The notes: generated by a model not told the origin, from the sequence alone. A stretch of 64,000 bases of DNA from Kiloniellaceae bacterium (GCA_021776135.1 JAJFGL010000053.1:1-64000); one strand, 5' to 3'; shown: positions 36,739-47,135, counted from the stretch's first letter. Program-made: numbers and translations.

Positions 36739-37487
36739 GATCCGGCCCCGCTTGCGGCCGCGATTTCTTCGGCGATTTTGCGTGCCGCCGCGCGCGGGTC
36801 GGCCTGGCCCGTGATCGGCCTGCCGATGACAAGATAGTCGGCGCCGGCGGCGACCGCCTCGCTTGGCGCCATGACCCGCTTTTGATCGCCCGTGGCGGCC
36901 CAGGCCGGGCGGATGCCGGGAACCACCAGGAGAAAGTCCGGGCCGCAGAGCGAGCGCAAGGCTTCGATCTCGTGGGGGCTGCATACAACCCCGTCCATGC
37001 CACTGTCCCGGGCCAGGGCGGCCAGGCGCTTGACTTGATCCCGCACCGGCCCGCGCTGGCCGATGGCTTCCAGATCGCTCTCGTCCAGGCTGGTCAACAG
37101 GGTGATGGCAAGCAGGCGCGGCGCTTGCGTCCCGGCGTCTTCCGCCGCCTCGCGCGCGGCCTCGGCCGCCGCTTGCATCATGGCGCGCCCGCCGGCGGCG
37201 TGAAGGGTCAGCAGGTAGGGCCGCAGGTGCACGGCGGCGCGCACCGCGCCGGCCACGGTGTTCGGGATGTCGTGGAACTTCAGATCCAGGAACAGGCGCT
37301 CACCGCCGCTAATCGCGCGCACGCCGTCGGGACCTTGGGCGGTGAACATCTCCTTGCCCAGCTTGATACCGCCGACCGCGCCCTTCAAGGCGCGCGCCAG
37401 GCGCGCGGCCTGGGCCAGGTCAGGCGTGTCCAGGGCGGCGAAGATGCGCTCTTCGGGGGCGCGGTCTAGGGGCGGCGATTGCGGCAT
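36735..37487 (-). CDS. pyrF: orotidine-5'-phosphate decarboxylase
   Basis: A 250-residue TIM-barrel enzyme making UMP. The catalytic Asp-Lys-Asp set is in FLDLKFHDIPNTV, and the phosphate-binding PGIRP and VIGRPITGQADP motifs are intact. It heads the pyrF - membrane protein - trpF run. Confidence 0.95.
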   Translation of the reverse strand: MPQSPPLDRAPEERIFAALDTPDLAQAARLARALKGAVGGIKLGKEMFTAQGPDGVRAISGGERLFLDLKFHDIPNTVAGAVRAAVHLRPYLLTLHAAGGRAMMQAAAEAAREAAEDAGTQAPRLLAITLLTSLDESDLEAIGQRGPVRDQVKRLAALARDSGMDGVVCSPHEIEALRSLCGPDFLLVVPGIRPAWAATGDQKRVMAPSEAVAAGADYLVIGRPITGQADPRAAARKIAEEIAAASGAGS

Positions 37488-37526
37488 GGCCCGGATATAG
37501 CAGAGGGGCAGGGAGCGGTCACGGGA

Positions 37527-38444
37527 TCACAGATCGCGGCTCCAGGTTTGTCCGATCAGATCCTTGCCGAAGCTGCGGTGCGGGTTTTCTTCGACCAGGC
37601 GGAATCCCGCCGCCTGGTAAATCCGCCGCGCGGCATGAAGGATATCGTTGGTCCAGAGCGTGACCTGGCTGTAACCGGCGCGCTTGGCGAAGGCGAGGCA
37701 TTCCTCGACCAGCCGCCCGCCGATGCCCAGGCCGCGTGCGCTCGGCTCGACCAGAACCAGGCGTATGCGCGCCGTTTCGGCGGAATCCTTGACCAGCATG
37801 GCGGAACCGATAATCGCGCCGCCGCGCTCGGCGATCCAGCAGTATTCCTTGGCCGGATCGAAGTCGCGCAGGAACTTGGCGGCGATCTCCGCGACCAAGG
37901 CCTCGAAGCTCTCGTCCCAACCGTATTCCTGGGTATAGAAAGTGGCGTGGCGCTGAACGATCCCGCCCATGTCGCCGGGCCGGTGCGGCCGCAGCAGGTA
38001 GGCGGCGCTTTTGGGCGGCGTGGCGCCGAGAAGTTCTTCGATCTTATCCATGGCCTCGATCAAGCTTTCGCCTTGTGGGGCCGAGAGGGTTTTCAGCATG
38101 GCCGCGGTACGGTCGTGGGAGCTTCTATCCAGCACCGCGAAAGCGGCTTGCCCAGCGGGTGTTAGGTGCAGGTCGCGGCGCCGGCCGTCGCTGCCGGAAG
38201 GGCGTTTTTCGATCAGGCCGCGCCGCGCCAAACCGCTCAGCAAGCGGCTAAGATACCCGGTGTCGAGTTGCAGCAGGACGCCCAGGGCCGCCGCCGAGGT
38301 GTTCTCCCGCCGCGATATTTCATAGAGCACCCGCGCCTCGCTGAGCGAAAAGGGGCTATGGAGCAGCTTTCTCTCCAGAACCCCCATGTGCTGGGTATAG
38401 AAGCGCGTGAAGCGCCGCACCGCCTCGACCTCGCGGTTTCCCAA
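37527..38444 (-). CDS. MarR-type regulator fused to a GNAT acetyltransferase
   Basis: A 305-residue two-domain protein. Residues 1-140 are a MarR winged helix (HSPFSLSEARVLYEIS, LDTGYLSRLLSGLARRGLIE). Residues 150-305 are a GNAT acetyltransferase with the acetyl-CoA loop VEPSARGLGIGGRLVEECLAFA and LWTNDILHAARRIYQAAGFR. Such MarR-GNAT fusions are known in proteobacteria; their acetyl acceptor is mostly unknown. Translation begins at TTG 38444, preceded by GAGGAG. Its promoter overlaps an inverted repeat, suggesting self-repression. Confidence 0.9.
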   Translation of the reverse strand: MGNREVEAVRRFTRFYTQHMGVLERKLLHSPFSLSEARVLYEISRRENTSAAALGVLLQLDTGYLSRLLSGLARRGLIEKRPSGSDGRRRDLHLTPAGQAAFAVLDRSSHDRTAAMLKTLSAPQGESLIEAMDKIEELLGATPPKSAAYLLRPHRPGDMGGIVQRHATFYTQEYGWDESFEALVAEIAAKFLRDFDPAKEYCWIAERGGAIIGSAMLVKDSAETARIRLVLVEPSARGLGIGGRLVEECLAFAKRAGYSQVTLWTNDILHAARRIYQAAGFRLVEENPHRSFGKDLIGQTWSRDL

Positions 38445-38477
38445 GGCTGGTCTCCTCTGGAGGTTTTCTCGATTCAG

Positions 38478-38511
38478 TTGCCATTATCAAATATATTACT
38501 GTTTTAGGCAA
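38478..38511 (-). promoter_or_regulatory. promoter and inverted-repeat operator of the MarR-GNAT gene
   Basis: On the minus strand TTGCCT (38511-38506) and GATAAT (38488-38483) are spaced by 17 AT-rich bases, an excellent sigma-70 match. The promoter is bracketed by TTGCC (from 38511) and GGCAA (ending 38478), which are inverted copies. A MarR dimer bound there would cover the promoter. Confidence 0.65.
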
Positions 38512-38559
38512 TTAAATGCTCAAAATGCCACCCGCGATGTGCCCTTAAATCGAAGCGGA

Positions 38560-39495
38560 CTAGGCGCGCTCGAGGGTCAATTGCGCGGCGGCCAGATCCT
38601 CGATGGCGGTCCCGACCGATTTGAACAAGGTGATCTCGCCGGCGGCTTGTCGCCCCGGCTTTTCGCCGCGGGTGAGCTGGAAGAAGTCGGCGGCGATATC
38701 CTCGGGGGCGAGGATGCCCGATTCGAGGGGTTGGACGATATCTCCGGCTTCCGCCGTGGTTCCCCCCCGGGTATCGACGAAAACCCGCGCCCGCCGGATT
38801 GCGTCGTCGTCGGCCTCGCGCATGTCGGGGCGAAAACCGCCGACCAGGTCGATATGCTGTCCCGCCCGCAGCCACGCCCCGCGAACCAGGGGCTCCTTGG
38901 ACAAGGTTGCGCAAGAGACGATATCGGCGCCCCGCACGGCGTCCTCCAGATCGGTGGTGTGGGTGACCCGGAAGCCGCCGCGGTTTAGGGCCTTGGCCAG
39001 CTTGGCCGCCTTGTCCGCGTTCCGGCCCCAGATGACGGTGTCGCGGATCGGCCGGACGGCGGCATGGGCCTGGATCAGGTGCGGCGCCAACTCGCCGGTT
39101 CCGACCATGAGCAGGCGGGCGCTATCGGCGCGGGAAAGATAGTCCGAGGCGAGCGCCGAGGCCGCCGCCGTCCGGCGCACCGTCAGCTTGGGCCCATCGA
39201 TAAACGCCAGGGGCGAACCGGATTGGCCGTCCAAGAGCATATAGCCGGCCATGACCGCGGGTAACCCGCGCTCGACATTGTCGGGAAAGACCGTGACCGT
39301 CTTGATCCCGATGTGCCGGCCCTCTTGCCAGGCCGGCATGAGCAGCAGGGCCGCGTCCGCCCCGCCGGTGGTTTTTACGGTGTGATGATGGCGCAAGGGC
39401 GCTTCGGTATCGCGGCGGAAGGCTTGACGCAAACACTCGACAAGGCTGCCGAAATCCAAGGCGGACTCGACCTCGACGGCGGAAATAATGCGCAT
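38560..39495 (-). CDS. ornithine cyclodeaminase / mu-crystallin family protein
   Basis: A 311-residue NAD(P)-dependent enzyme of the ornithine cyclodeaminase family, with the Rossmann segment LLMVGTGELAPHLIQAHAAV, the N-terminal GIKTVTVFPDN and DGPKLTVRRTAAASALA, and VGGFRPDMREADD. Members deaminate ornithine to proline, reduce cyclic imino acids or act on related amino acids; the substrate here is not decided by sequence. It lies 3 bases from the LapA gene on the same strand. Confidence 0.85.
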   Translation of the reverse strand: MRIISAVEVESALDFGSLVECLRQAFRRDTEAPLRHHHTVKTTGGADAALLLMPAWQEGRHIGIKTVTVFPDNVERGLPAVMAGYMLLDGQSGSPLAFIDGPKLTVRRTAAASALASDYLSRADSARLLMVGTGELAPHLIQAHAAVRPIRDTVIWGRNADKAAKLAKALNRGGFRVTHTTDLEDAVRGADIVSCATLSKEPLVRGAWLRAGQHIDLVGGFRPDMREADDDAIRRARVFVDTRGGTTAEAGDIVQPLESGILAPEDIAADFFQLTRGEKPGRQAAGEITLFKSVGTAIEDLAAAQLTLERA

Positions 39496-39498
39496 CTT

Positions 39499-39894
39499 CT
39501 AGGAGCGGGCGGCCGGTAGCCGAGTTGGTCCAGGCGTTGCGCCCAGGGGGGCGCCGTTTGCCGGGGCTCCGCTTGCCGCGCCGCGCGGCGCCGTGGGTGC
39601 GCGGCTCTCACGCTCGATCTTTTGGCGCAGGAAGGCCAAGTCGCGCTCCGCCGCTTCCGCTCTTCGTACCGCCGCGCGCCGGCGTTGGCGTGTCGTGCCG
39701 GCGGAAAGCCAGGCGATAAAGCCGCCGGTTATCAGGCCGACCAGGGCACTGCCCAGGACCAGGATGAATAACGGCGCCTCCACTGAGATGCCGAGCGGCC
39801 AGATATTCAAGTTCACGCCTTCCCGATTGGAGATCGCGAACACCACCGCGACGATCGCCAGGGGAAGTGTCAAAATCCAGGAAATGTACTTCAC
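39499..39894 (-). CDS. lapA: LapA domain (DUF1049) membrane protein
   Basis: A 131-residue protein with two membrane helices (ISWILTLPLAIVAVVFAIS and LFILVLGSALVGLITGGFIAW) followed by a basic coiled-coil region. This is the LapA/YciS family; in E. coli LapA and LapB tune LPS synthesis through LpxC turnover. The C-terminal 30 residues are Ala/Pro-rich and poorly conserved. It follows ihfB by 14 bases. Confidence 0.8.
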   Translation of the reverse strand: MKYISWILTLPLAIVAVVFAISNREGVNLNIWPLGISVEAPLFILVLGSALVGLITGGFIAWLSAGTTRQRRRAAVRRAEAAERDLAFLRQKIERESRAPTAPRGAASGAPANGAPLGATPGPTRLPAARS

Positions 39895-39908
39895 GGGATG
39901 GTCATGTT

Positions 39909-40193
39909 TTAGGAGCCGGAGTTGAGTCGATCGCGCAATAACTTGCCGGTTTTAAAGAAAGGGATGTGTTTTTCGTCGACCTCGACCGCTTCGCCGGTTC
40001 GTGGGTTGCGGCCAATGCGTGCATCGCGTTGCTTGACCGAAAACGCCCCAAATCCACGCAGTTCCACCCGGTCGCCGCGCGACAGGGCGCCGCCGATTTC
40101 TTCGAAAATGGTCGAGACGATTCGCTCGACATCGCGGTGATAAAGGTGCGGGTTCAATTCCGCGATACGCTGAATTAATTCGGACTTGGTCAT
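39909..40193 (-). CDS. ihfB: integration host factor subunit beta
   Basis: A 94-residue DNA-bending protein of the HU/IHF family; it forms a heterodimer with IhfA. The start [17 protein letters not shown] and the DNA-binding arm [15 protein letters not shown] are typical of the beta subunit. It is separated from rpsA by the rpsA terminator. A TTGACG hexamer at 40311-40306 is a plausible -35 element, but no convincing -10 follows. Confidence 0.93.
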   Translation of the reverse strand: MTKSELIQRIAELNPHLYHRDVERIVSTIFEEIGGALSRGDRVELRGFGAFSVKQRDARIGRNPRTGEAVEVDEKHIPFFKTGKLLRDRLNSGS

Positions 40194-40384
40194 GGTGCCC
40201 CTTCCCCCACGATCACGGCCAGCGCGATCTGAAACCAGCCGCCTATCGGGTTCGCCCGGTAGTGCCTGTGCGCAAGCTCATTAACCTGCCAAAGTTGCTG
40301 CGCGGCGTCAAGTGTAAGTCGTTCAGAACAATGAGCTTTTTAAGGGCTCTGGCAAAGCCGATTTCACGGGGCGTCTGGGGGCGA

Positions 40385-40416
40385 AGAAAAACGGCCCGGC
40401 GCCAGGCGCCGGACCG
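40385..40416 (-). terminator. Rho-independent terminator of rpsA
   Basis: On the minus strand CGGTCCGGCGCC and GGCGCCGGGCCG form a 12-bp stem with one mismatch and a minimal loop, followed by TTTTTC. It lies 44 bases after the rpsA stop. Confidence 0.85.
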
Positions 40417-40459
40417 CATGTATTGCCGCAATGTTTGGGCCTGCAAAGGCCCGCGCGGC

Positions 40460-42334
<1,875 letters not shown>

Positions 42335-42434
42335 GTCTTAGGTTCCTTTCAAAAATTACAATTTACAGGCCGTCCGGTTGTCTCCGGCGGTCTTCCTGAG
42401 ATTCGTCCCAGGCGCGTTTCGGTTACGTAACGCC

Positions 42435-42500
42435 GGGCCTCGCGGCCCGTTCTTCAAATCGGCCTTGCGGCCCGTTCTCCTATTCAGCCTTACGGCTTTC
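42435..42500. repeat. short GGCC-palindrome repeats between cmk and rpsA
   Basis: Near-copies with a period of about 25 bases: GGGCCTCGCGGCCCGTTCTT from 42435, CGGCCTTGCGGCCCGTTCTC from 42460, and a decayed third copy, CAGCCTTACGGC, from 42485 that overlaps the cmk stop. Each copy holds a small palindrome (GGCC..GCGGCC). They fill the leader region of rpsA. Confidence 0.7.
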
Positions 42501-43149
42501 GCGCGGGGGATGAGGGCCGGTGGGCCGCGACGATCTTCATGGCGGCCGCGAAAGCCGCGTCGGCGTCCAGCGCGCTGGTGTCTAGGACAAATGCCCCAGG
42601 CGCTGGCTTCATGGGCGCCGCGCCGCGAGTGCTGTCACGGGCGTCCCGTGCCTCCATATCCTGCACAACGCGCGCGTATATACTCGCCTCGCCCCGATCT
42701 AGCAACTCTTTATGGCGCCGCGCCGCCCGGGCTTCGGGGCTGGCGGTGACGAATATCTTAATGTCCGCTTGCGGACACACCACGGTTCCGATGTCCCGCC
42801 CGTCCAGGACGGCGCCTTTTTTGCCCTCGGGCGGCCGACTGGCAAAGTCCCGCTGCAAATCCAGAAGCGCGGCCCGCACCGATGGGATGGTGGCGATCTG
42901 GGAGGCGGCTTGGCTGATGTTTTCCTCGCGCAAGCCCGGGCGTGAAAGCTCGGCCAAGACCAGGGCGCGCGCGGCCTGGCCGGCGGCCTCCGCGTCCCTG
43001 CCAGGATCCGCGCCGGCGTCAAGCATCTTGGCGGCGGCGGCCCGGTAGATCGTTCCGGTGTCGAGATAGGCCAGGTCGAGCGCGGCGGCGAGCTTGCGCG
43101 CCAGGGTGCCTTTTCCAGCGGCGCTGGGGCCGTCGATGGCAATGATCAT
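42490..43149 (-). CDS. cmk: (d)CMP kinase
   Basis: A 219-residue cytidylate kinase: P-loop [19 protein letters not shown] at the start, [32 protein letters not shown] and the lid arginines of [13 protein letters not shown]. It phosphorylates CMP and dCMP. Its ATG overlaps the aroA stop (ATGA). Confidence 0.95.
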   Translation of the reverse strand: MIIAIDGPSAAGKGTLARKLAAALDLAYLDTGTIYRAAAAKMLDAGADPGRDAEAAGQAARALVLAELSRPGLREENISQAASQIATIPSVRAALLDLQRDFASRPPEGKKGAVLDGRDIGTVVCPQADIKIFVTASPEARAARRHKELLDRGEASIYARVVQDMEARDARDSTRGAAPMKPAPGAFVLDTSALDADAAFAAAMKIVAAHRPSSPARKP

Positions 43150-44525
43150 GGGGCGGTCAAGACCGCGCCCAGCCCGGCCATGGTCTCGGCGAAGCCGGGA
43201 AAGCTGGTCTCGATCGGACCCGCGTCGTCGATGGTGACCGGGCGTTCGGCGGCCAGCCCCAGGATCAGGAAGCTCATGGCGATGCGGTGGTCCAGGGCGG
43301 CCTCGATGGCCGCGCCGCCGGGCACGCGCCCGCCCTGGCCGTGGACGGTCAGGGAATCCGGGCCTTCCTCGACCTCTATGCCGCAGGCGGTCAGGCCGCG
43401 CGCCACGGCACTCAAGCGGTCGCTTTCCTTGACCCGCAGTTCGGCCAGGCCGCGCATGACCGTCGCGCCTTGGGCGCAGGCCGCCGCGACCGCCAGGATC
43501 GGGTATTCGTCGATCATGCTGGGGGCCCGCCCGGCGGGAACCTCGATACCGTGCAAGGGGGCCGCCTGGATCGAGATATCCGCGACCGGCTCCCCGGCTT
43601 CCTCGCGCCGGTTTTCAATCGTGATGCCGGCGCCCATTTCCTGGAGGCAGTCGAGCAGCCCCGTGCGGTGCGGGTTCATGCCGACGCCCTCTAGCTTCAG
43701 GCGCGAGCCGGGCAATATCGCCGCCGCGACTAGGGGGAAGGCCGCCGAAGACGGATCGCCGGGCACCCGCAGGGTCTGGCCCTTGAGTTCCGGTTGACCC
43801 TGGAGCGTGACCATGCGGCCCACCGCGTCCTGGGTCGCATGGATGTTGGCCCCGAAGGTGCGCAGCATCCGCTCCGTGTGATCGCGGGTCGGCGCCGGCT
43901 CTATCACGCGCGTCTCCCCGGGGGCGTTCAGGCCGGCGAGGAGAACCGCCGATTTTACCTGGGCGGAGGCGACCGGAAGGGTATAGGAAATCGGTGCGGC
44001 ATCGCCCGTGCCGACCACGGTTAGTGGCAGGCGGCACCCCTCGCGGGCGATAAACCGGGCGCCCATGTCCGCCAAGGGCGCGGTGACCCGCGCCATGGGC
44101 CGGCCGCGAAGACTGTCGTCTCCGGTCAAAACCGCCGTCAGGGGATGGCTGGCCAGGATGCCCAGAAGCAAGCGCGCGCCGGTTCCCGAGTTGCCCATAT
44201 CCAGCACCCCGCCGGGTTCGGTTAAGCCGCCAAGGCCGCGGCCCCAAACCCGCCAAGGCCCGCCGGATTCGCGCTCGATATCCGCGCCCAAGGCTTCCAT
44301 GGCGGCGGCGGTGCGCAGGACGTCCTCGCCTTCCAACAAGCCATGGATGGTGGTTTGGCCCGTGGCCAGGGCGGCGATCATCAGGGCGCGATGCGATATC
44401 GACTTATCGCCGGGCACGCGCAAGCAGCCTTCCATGGCTTCGCTCGGGTTGGCGGTTAAGGGTCGCACGCTGGCCGGTCTTTCCAAAATTCGTGGCGCCG
44501 CGACGTTCCTAACACACTCACTCAA
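43146..44525 (-). CDS. aroA: 3-phosphoshikimate 1-carboxyvinyltransferase (EPSP synthase)
   Basis: The sixth step of the shikimate pathway, joining PEP and shikimate-3-phosphate. Motifs: [50 protein letters not shown] and [17 protein letters not shown]. The 459-residue frame starts at TTG 44525; GTG at 44468 ([14 protein letters not shown]) would give the more usual length and is a good alternative. Confidence 0.93.
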   Translation of the reverse strand: MSECVRNVAAPRILERPASVRPLTANPSEAMEGCLRVPGDKSISHRALMIAALATGQTTIHGLLEGEDVLRTAAAMEALGADIERESGGPWRVWGRGLGGLTEPGGVLDMGNSGTGARLLLGILASHPLTAVLTGDDSLRGRPMARVTAPLADMGARFIAREGCRLPLTVVGTGDAAPISYTLPVASAQVKSAVLLAGLNAPGETRVIEPAPTRDHTERMLRTFGANIHATQDAVGRMVTLQGQPELKGQTLRVPGDPSSAAFPLVAAAILPGSRLKLEGVGMNPHRTGLLDCLQEMGAGITIENRREEAGEPVADISIQAAPLHGIEVPAGRAPSMIDEYPILAVAAACAQGATVMRGLAELRVKESDRLSAVARGLTACGIEVEEGPDSLTVHGQGGRVPGGAAIEAALDHRIAMSFLILGLAAERPVTIDDAGPIETSFPGFAETMAGLGAVLTAP

Positions 44526-44621
44526 GCGCGAGCCAGCGCGGCCGCGCGAATAATCTTTTGACAGGGGCCGTGGTTCATGGCAATTGCCTCGCCCGTTACC
44601 GCCCTGCCATGACCGGAAGGA

Positions 44622-45011
44622 ATGCCCGTGACCAAGGAAGATTGGGGAACCAAGCGGCTATGCCAGTCGTGCGCGACAAAATTCTACGATTTCAGCCGCA
44701 CGCCCATCGTGTGCCCGAAGTGCGCGGCGACGATCGATCCCGAATCCTTGTTGAAATCGCGCCGCAGCCGGCCAAGCGCAAGTAAGGCGGCAAAAACGCC
44801 GAAACCGGTGCTGGTCCCAAAACCCGCGAAAAGCGATAGCGACGACGCCGGTAATGAAGCCGCTGCGGCGGAAGACGAGGATATCGACGCCCTGGACGAA
44901 AATGACGACGATGACGATTCGGTGCTGCAAGATGCCTCCGATCTGGGTGGGGACGATGTCAAGGAGGTCGTGGGCGATACCAGCAAGGGCGCCAGCAGCG
45001 ACGACCGCTGA
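44622..45011 (+). CDS. TIGR02300 family zinc-ribbon/acidic protein
   Basis: A 129-residue protein with a treble-cysteine N-terminus ([22 protein letters not shown]) that may bind zinc, a basic middle and a very acidic C-terminal half (runs of D and E). This is the FYDLN-acid (TIGR02300) family, confined largely to alphaproteobacteria and without known function. It is divergent from aroA and lies upstream of tRNA-Ala. Confidence 0.87.
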   Translation: MPVTKEDWGTKRLCQSCATKFYDFSRTPIVCPKCAATIDPESLLKSRRSRPSASKAAKTPKPVLVPKPAKSDSDDAGNEAAAAEDEDIDALDENDDDDDSVLQDASDLGGDDVKEVVGDTSKGASSDDR

Positions 45012-45087
45012 AGGCGGAAATTACCCTTCCCAGGCCGCCGGGCGATTTTTTCCCTTGCGCGGTTTGGGGGCGCTTTCTAGTTTCCCC

Positions 45088-45131
45088 CGGCGCATCGCGC
45101 CAAACTATCCCTCCGGCGCGACGCGCCAAAC
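45088..45131. repeat. 19-bp direct repeat upstream of tRNA-Ala
   Basis: CCGGCGCATCGCGCCAAAC (45088-45106) and CCGGCGCGACGCGCCAAAC (45113-45131) match at 17 of 19 positions with a 25-bp period; each holds a GGCGC..GCGCC palindrome. A third, weaker GGCGCGCCGCG follows. It lies 27-70 bases before the tRNA and could be part of its promoter region or a remnant of decay. Confidence 0.65.
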
Positions 45132-45157
45132 GGCGCGCCGCGTCAAATTATCTATCT

Positions 45158-45233
<76 letters not shown>

Positions 45234-45714
45234 AGATTTCAGAAGGTTCTTAACCAAGTTTCGAAGATAGAGATCCATCAGGATACCGGCGCGCCGCCGC
45301 GCGCTGACATTCACAAATAATAATTGCATATCAATATGTTAATCTAAATGTCGTCGGTCAGACAAGGCCGTCGCGCACTTGGATTGGAAGCCGCGGGTAT
45401 TCGCCGCGCGGCGGGATGTAACGGCTCGGTCTTGGCCTTTCCAGGCCAACTCGAATATCGCGAATACTCGAAAATTGGCGGCCGGGAAGTCAAGCCGCGC
45501 GTCCCGGGCCGGGTATTGGCCAGTCCGCATTACTCAATAATCAGACCGCCGCCTCAACGCCAACTTGGCTTGCCATATGCCGGTCTTGCGAGGTCTATCC
45601 GAGAGCTAAAACTACTGCATCGCGGTAACTCTTTATTAATCGTGAACCGTTAAATCTTTCAGTAGCGGTGATGTCATCGCTATTCATTTTGCTAGCTAAG
45701 TGAGGAAATCTAAA
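45234..45714. other. AT-rich intergenic region between tRNA-Ala and the H1-like gene
   Basis: 481 bases without a gene I can support. Parts are far richer in A+T than the surroundings (around 45305-45350 and 45600-45714). Overlapping 100-residue and 74-residue frames on the two strands have no recognisable features. It probably contains the H1-like promoter; no element is clear enough to place. No RNA family was recognised. Confidence 0.6.
45664..45681. promoter_or_regulatory. inverted repeat in the leader of the H1-like gene
   Basis: AGCGGTGA and TCATCGCT form 8-bp arms with one mismatch around TG, 34 bases before the ATG. It could be an operator or an mRNA hairpin. Confidence 0.35.
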
Positions 45715-46197
45715 ATGGCTACCATCAAAAGAAAACGGAAGTCGACGAAGGCTAAGTCTCCCAAGCAGTGGGCCGCTTCGGTCAAGGCTGCCACGAAGGC
45801 TCTTCGTGCTTCCGAGAAGAAGATCACGGCGGCGCGCCGTGCGGTTAAGAAGGCGATGGCCGCTAAGAAGGCTGCCGCCAAGAAGCTCGCCACCATGAAG
45901 AAGGCGTTCGTCATGGCCAAGGCCAAGGCGCTGAAGGCAAAGAAGCTTGCCGCGAAGAAGGCCGCTGCCGCGAAGAAGCGGAAGGCGACCACGGCCAAGC
46001 GCCGCACCACGGCCAAGCGCCGTGCCGCGCCGAAGCGCCGTGCCGCGCCGAAGCGTAAGGTCGCGAAGAAGCGTAAGGTCGCTAAGAAGCGCGCCGCGCC
46101 GAAGCGCAAGACCGCGAAGCGTAAGGTCGCCCGTCGCCGGGTTGCCGTCGCGCGTCCGGTCAGCGCTTGGCGCAATGGCGCCGTGGCGAGCATGTAA
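45715..46197 (+). CDS. histone H1-like, lysine/alanine-rich DNA-binding protein
   Basis: A 160-residue, extremely basic protein made of Lys, Ala and Arg, with an N-terminal KSPKQWAASVKAATKALRAS stretch, a long helical AKKAAAKKLA region, and a C-terminal tail of repeated KRRAAP and RKVAKK units. It resembles histone H1-like proteins (Hc1/HctB, AlgP type) that compact DNA by charge. No acidic or structured domain is seen. The ATG at 45715 has TGAGGA 8 bases upstream; it has its own terminator. The DNA target and condition of expression are unknown. Confidence 0.83.
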   Translation: MATIKRKRKSTKAKSPKQWAASVKAATKALRASEKKITAARRAVKKAMAAKKAAAKKLATMKKAFVMAKAKALKAKKLAAKKAAAAKKRKATTAKRRTTAKRRAAPKRRAAPKRKVAKKRKVAKKRAAPKRKTAKRKVARRRVAVARPVSAWRNGAVASM

Positions 46198-46221
46198 GCC
46201 ACGCGCATATGTTTTGCGAAG

Positions 46222-46252
46222 AAGACGGGGGCTTCCGGCTCCCGTCTTTTTT
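46222..46252 (+). terminator. Rho-independent terminator of the H1-like gene
   Basis: AAGACGGGGGC pairs with GCTCCCGTCTT (one G-T pair) around TTCCG and runs into six T residues, 25 bases after the stop codon. Confidence 0.9.
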
Positions 46253-46416
46253 GTGCCCGGCGGCCATGATCAGAGCGCTTGATCCTGGAAACAGGGCACA
46301 CCACATAGTGTAATAGCGGCGCCGCATAAGCGGGCCGTGGAGCGTTTCGGTGCCGATCTCGAGGGCCGGAAGGCTCCCTTTTCAGCCCTTGCTCACCGTG
46401 AGGAGGAAGCTGAGTT

Positions 46417-46848
46417 ATGACGCGCGTATCACTATTCAACAGCCCGCTTCTCTTGGGTTTCGAACCCTTCGAAGAGGCCTTGGAACGTATTGCCGAGGCA
46501 TCGGCCGACGGCTATCCGCCCTATAACGTGGTCCAGTTGGACCGCGACCGTCTGCGGATCACTCTCGCGGTCGCGGGCTTTGCCCCCGGCGATCTGGAGA
46601 TTCAGGTTCAAGACAATCAGCTGGTCATCGGGGGCCGGCGGAGCGAGGACAAATCGGCGGTTTATTTGCATCGTGGCATCGCGGCCCGGAAATTCCAGCG
46701 CAGCTTCGTCCTGGCCGAAGGTATCGAGGTGACCGGCGCGGCCATGGAAAACGGATTACTGCATCTGGACTTAGAGCGGCCGGTCAACGAACCGCGCATA
46801 CGCAAGATCGCGATCGCCGTGGATAACAAGGCGGTACCAGTCACATGA
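46417..46848 (+). CDS. Hsp20 small heat-shock protein (IbpA-like)
   Basis: A 143-residue alpha-crystallin-domain chaperone. N-terminal FEEALERIAEASADGYPPYNV is the class A/IbpA opening; the core includes LRITLAVAGFAPGDLEIQVQ, QLVIGGRR, LHRGIAARKFQRSFVL and NGLLHLDLERPV, and a C-terminal RIRKIAI serves as the I-x-I anchor region. It holds unfolding proteins for refolding by DnaK. GAGGAGGAAG precedes the ATG. It overlaps the DUF1150 gene (ATGA). Confidence 0.93.
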   Translation: MTRVSLFNSPLLLGFEPFEEALERIAEASADGYPPYNVVQLDRDRLRITLAVAGFAPGDLEIQVQDNQLVIGGRRSEDKSAVYLHRGIAARKFQRSFVLAEGIEVTGAAMENGLLHLDLERPVNEPRIRKIAIAVDNKAVPVT

Positions 46849-47060
46849 ATGAGATCGTTCGAGTTGGCGCGTTCACGCCGCAAGACCTCATGGTCTTGGG
46901 CCTGGAGCGGATCGCCTACATCAGACCCATTGAATACCAGGGCGAATCCGCCTTCTCCGTTCACGCGGCCGACGGTACCCAGATCGCGATCGCCGAGAGC
47001 CGGGAGCTAGCGGCGGCCGCCATCAGGCATCACGAGATGGAAGCGCTGAGCGTCCACTAG
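46845..47060 (+). CDS. DUF1150 family protein
   Basis: A 71-residue protein with FTPQDLMVLGLERIAYIRPI and the closing AAAAIRHHEMEALSVH, matching DUF1150, a small alphaproteobacterial family regularly found directly after Hsp20. Its function is unknown; a link to the heat response is inferred from position and the 4-base overlap. A palindromic repeat overlaps its stop codon. Confidence 0.88.
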   Translation: MNEIVRVGAFTPQDLMVLGLERIAYIRPIEYQGESAFSVHAADGTQIAIAESRELAAAAIRHHEMEALSVH

Positions 47061-47105
47061 AGCATGTTCCGGTCAAATGGCTCAATATGAATGGAACAGG
47101 CTCTA
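47058..47105. repeat. imperfect palindromic repeat overlapping the DUF1150 stop
   Basis: TAGAGCATGTTCC (47058-47070) and GGAACAGGCTCTA (47093-47105) are inverted 13-base arms with one mismatch around a 22-base centre. Many alphaproteobacteria carry dispersed palindromes beginning TAGAGCATG; this may be one. No T-run follows, so it is not a classical terminator. Confidence 0.65.
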
Positions 47106-47135
47106 AAGGCTTAGAGGCCGCCGGCGGAGAGGGAT

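Noticed and set aside
42435-42500. CRISPR-like repeats
   Set aside because: Only two to three imperfect copies with 5-base spacers and no cas genes; the pattern is hairpin repeats, not a CRISPR array.
45348-45653. A 101-codon open frame in the AT-rich gap after tRNA-Ala
   Set aside because: It starts without a ribosome site, has no signal, repeat or motif, and is matched by an equally open frame on the other strand.
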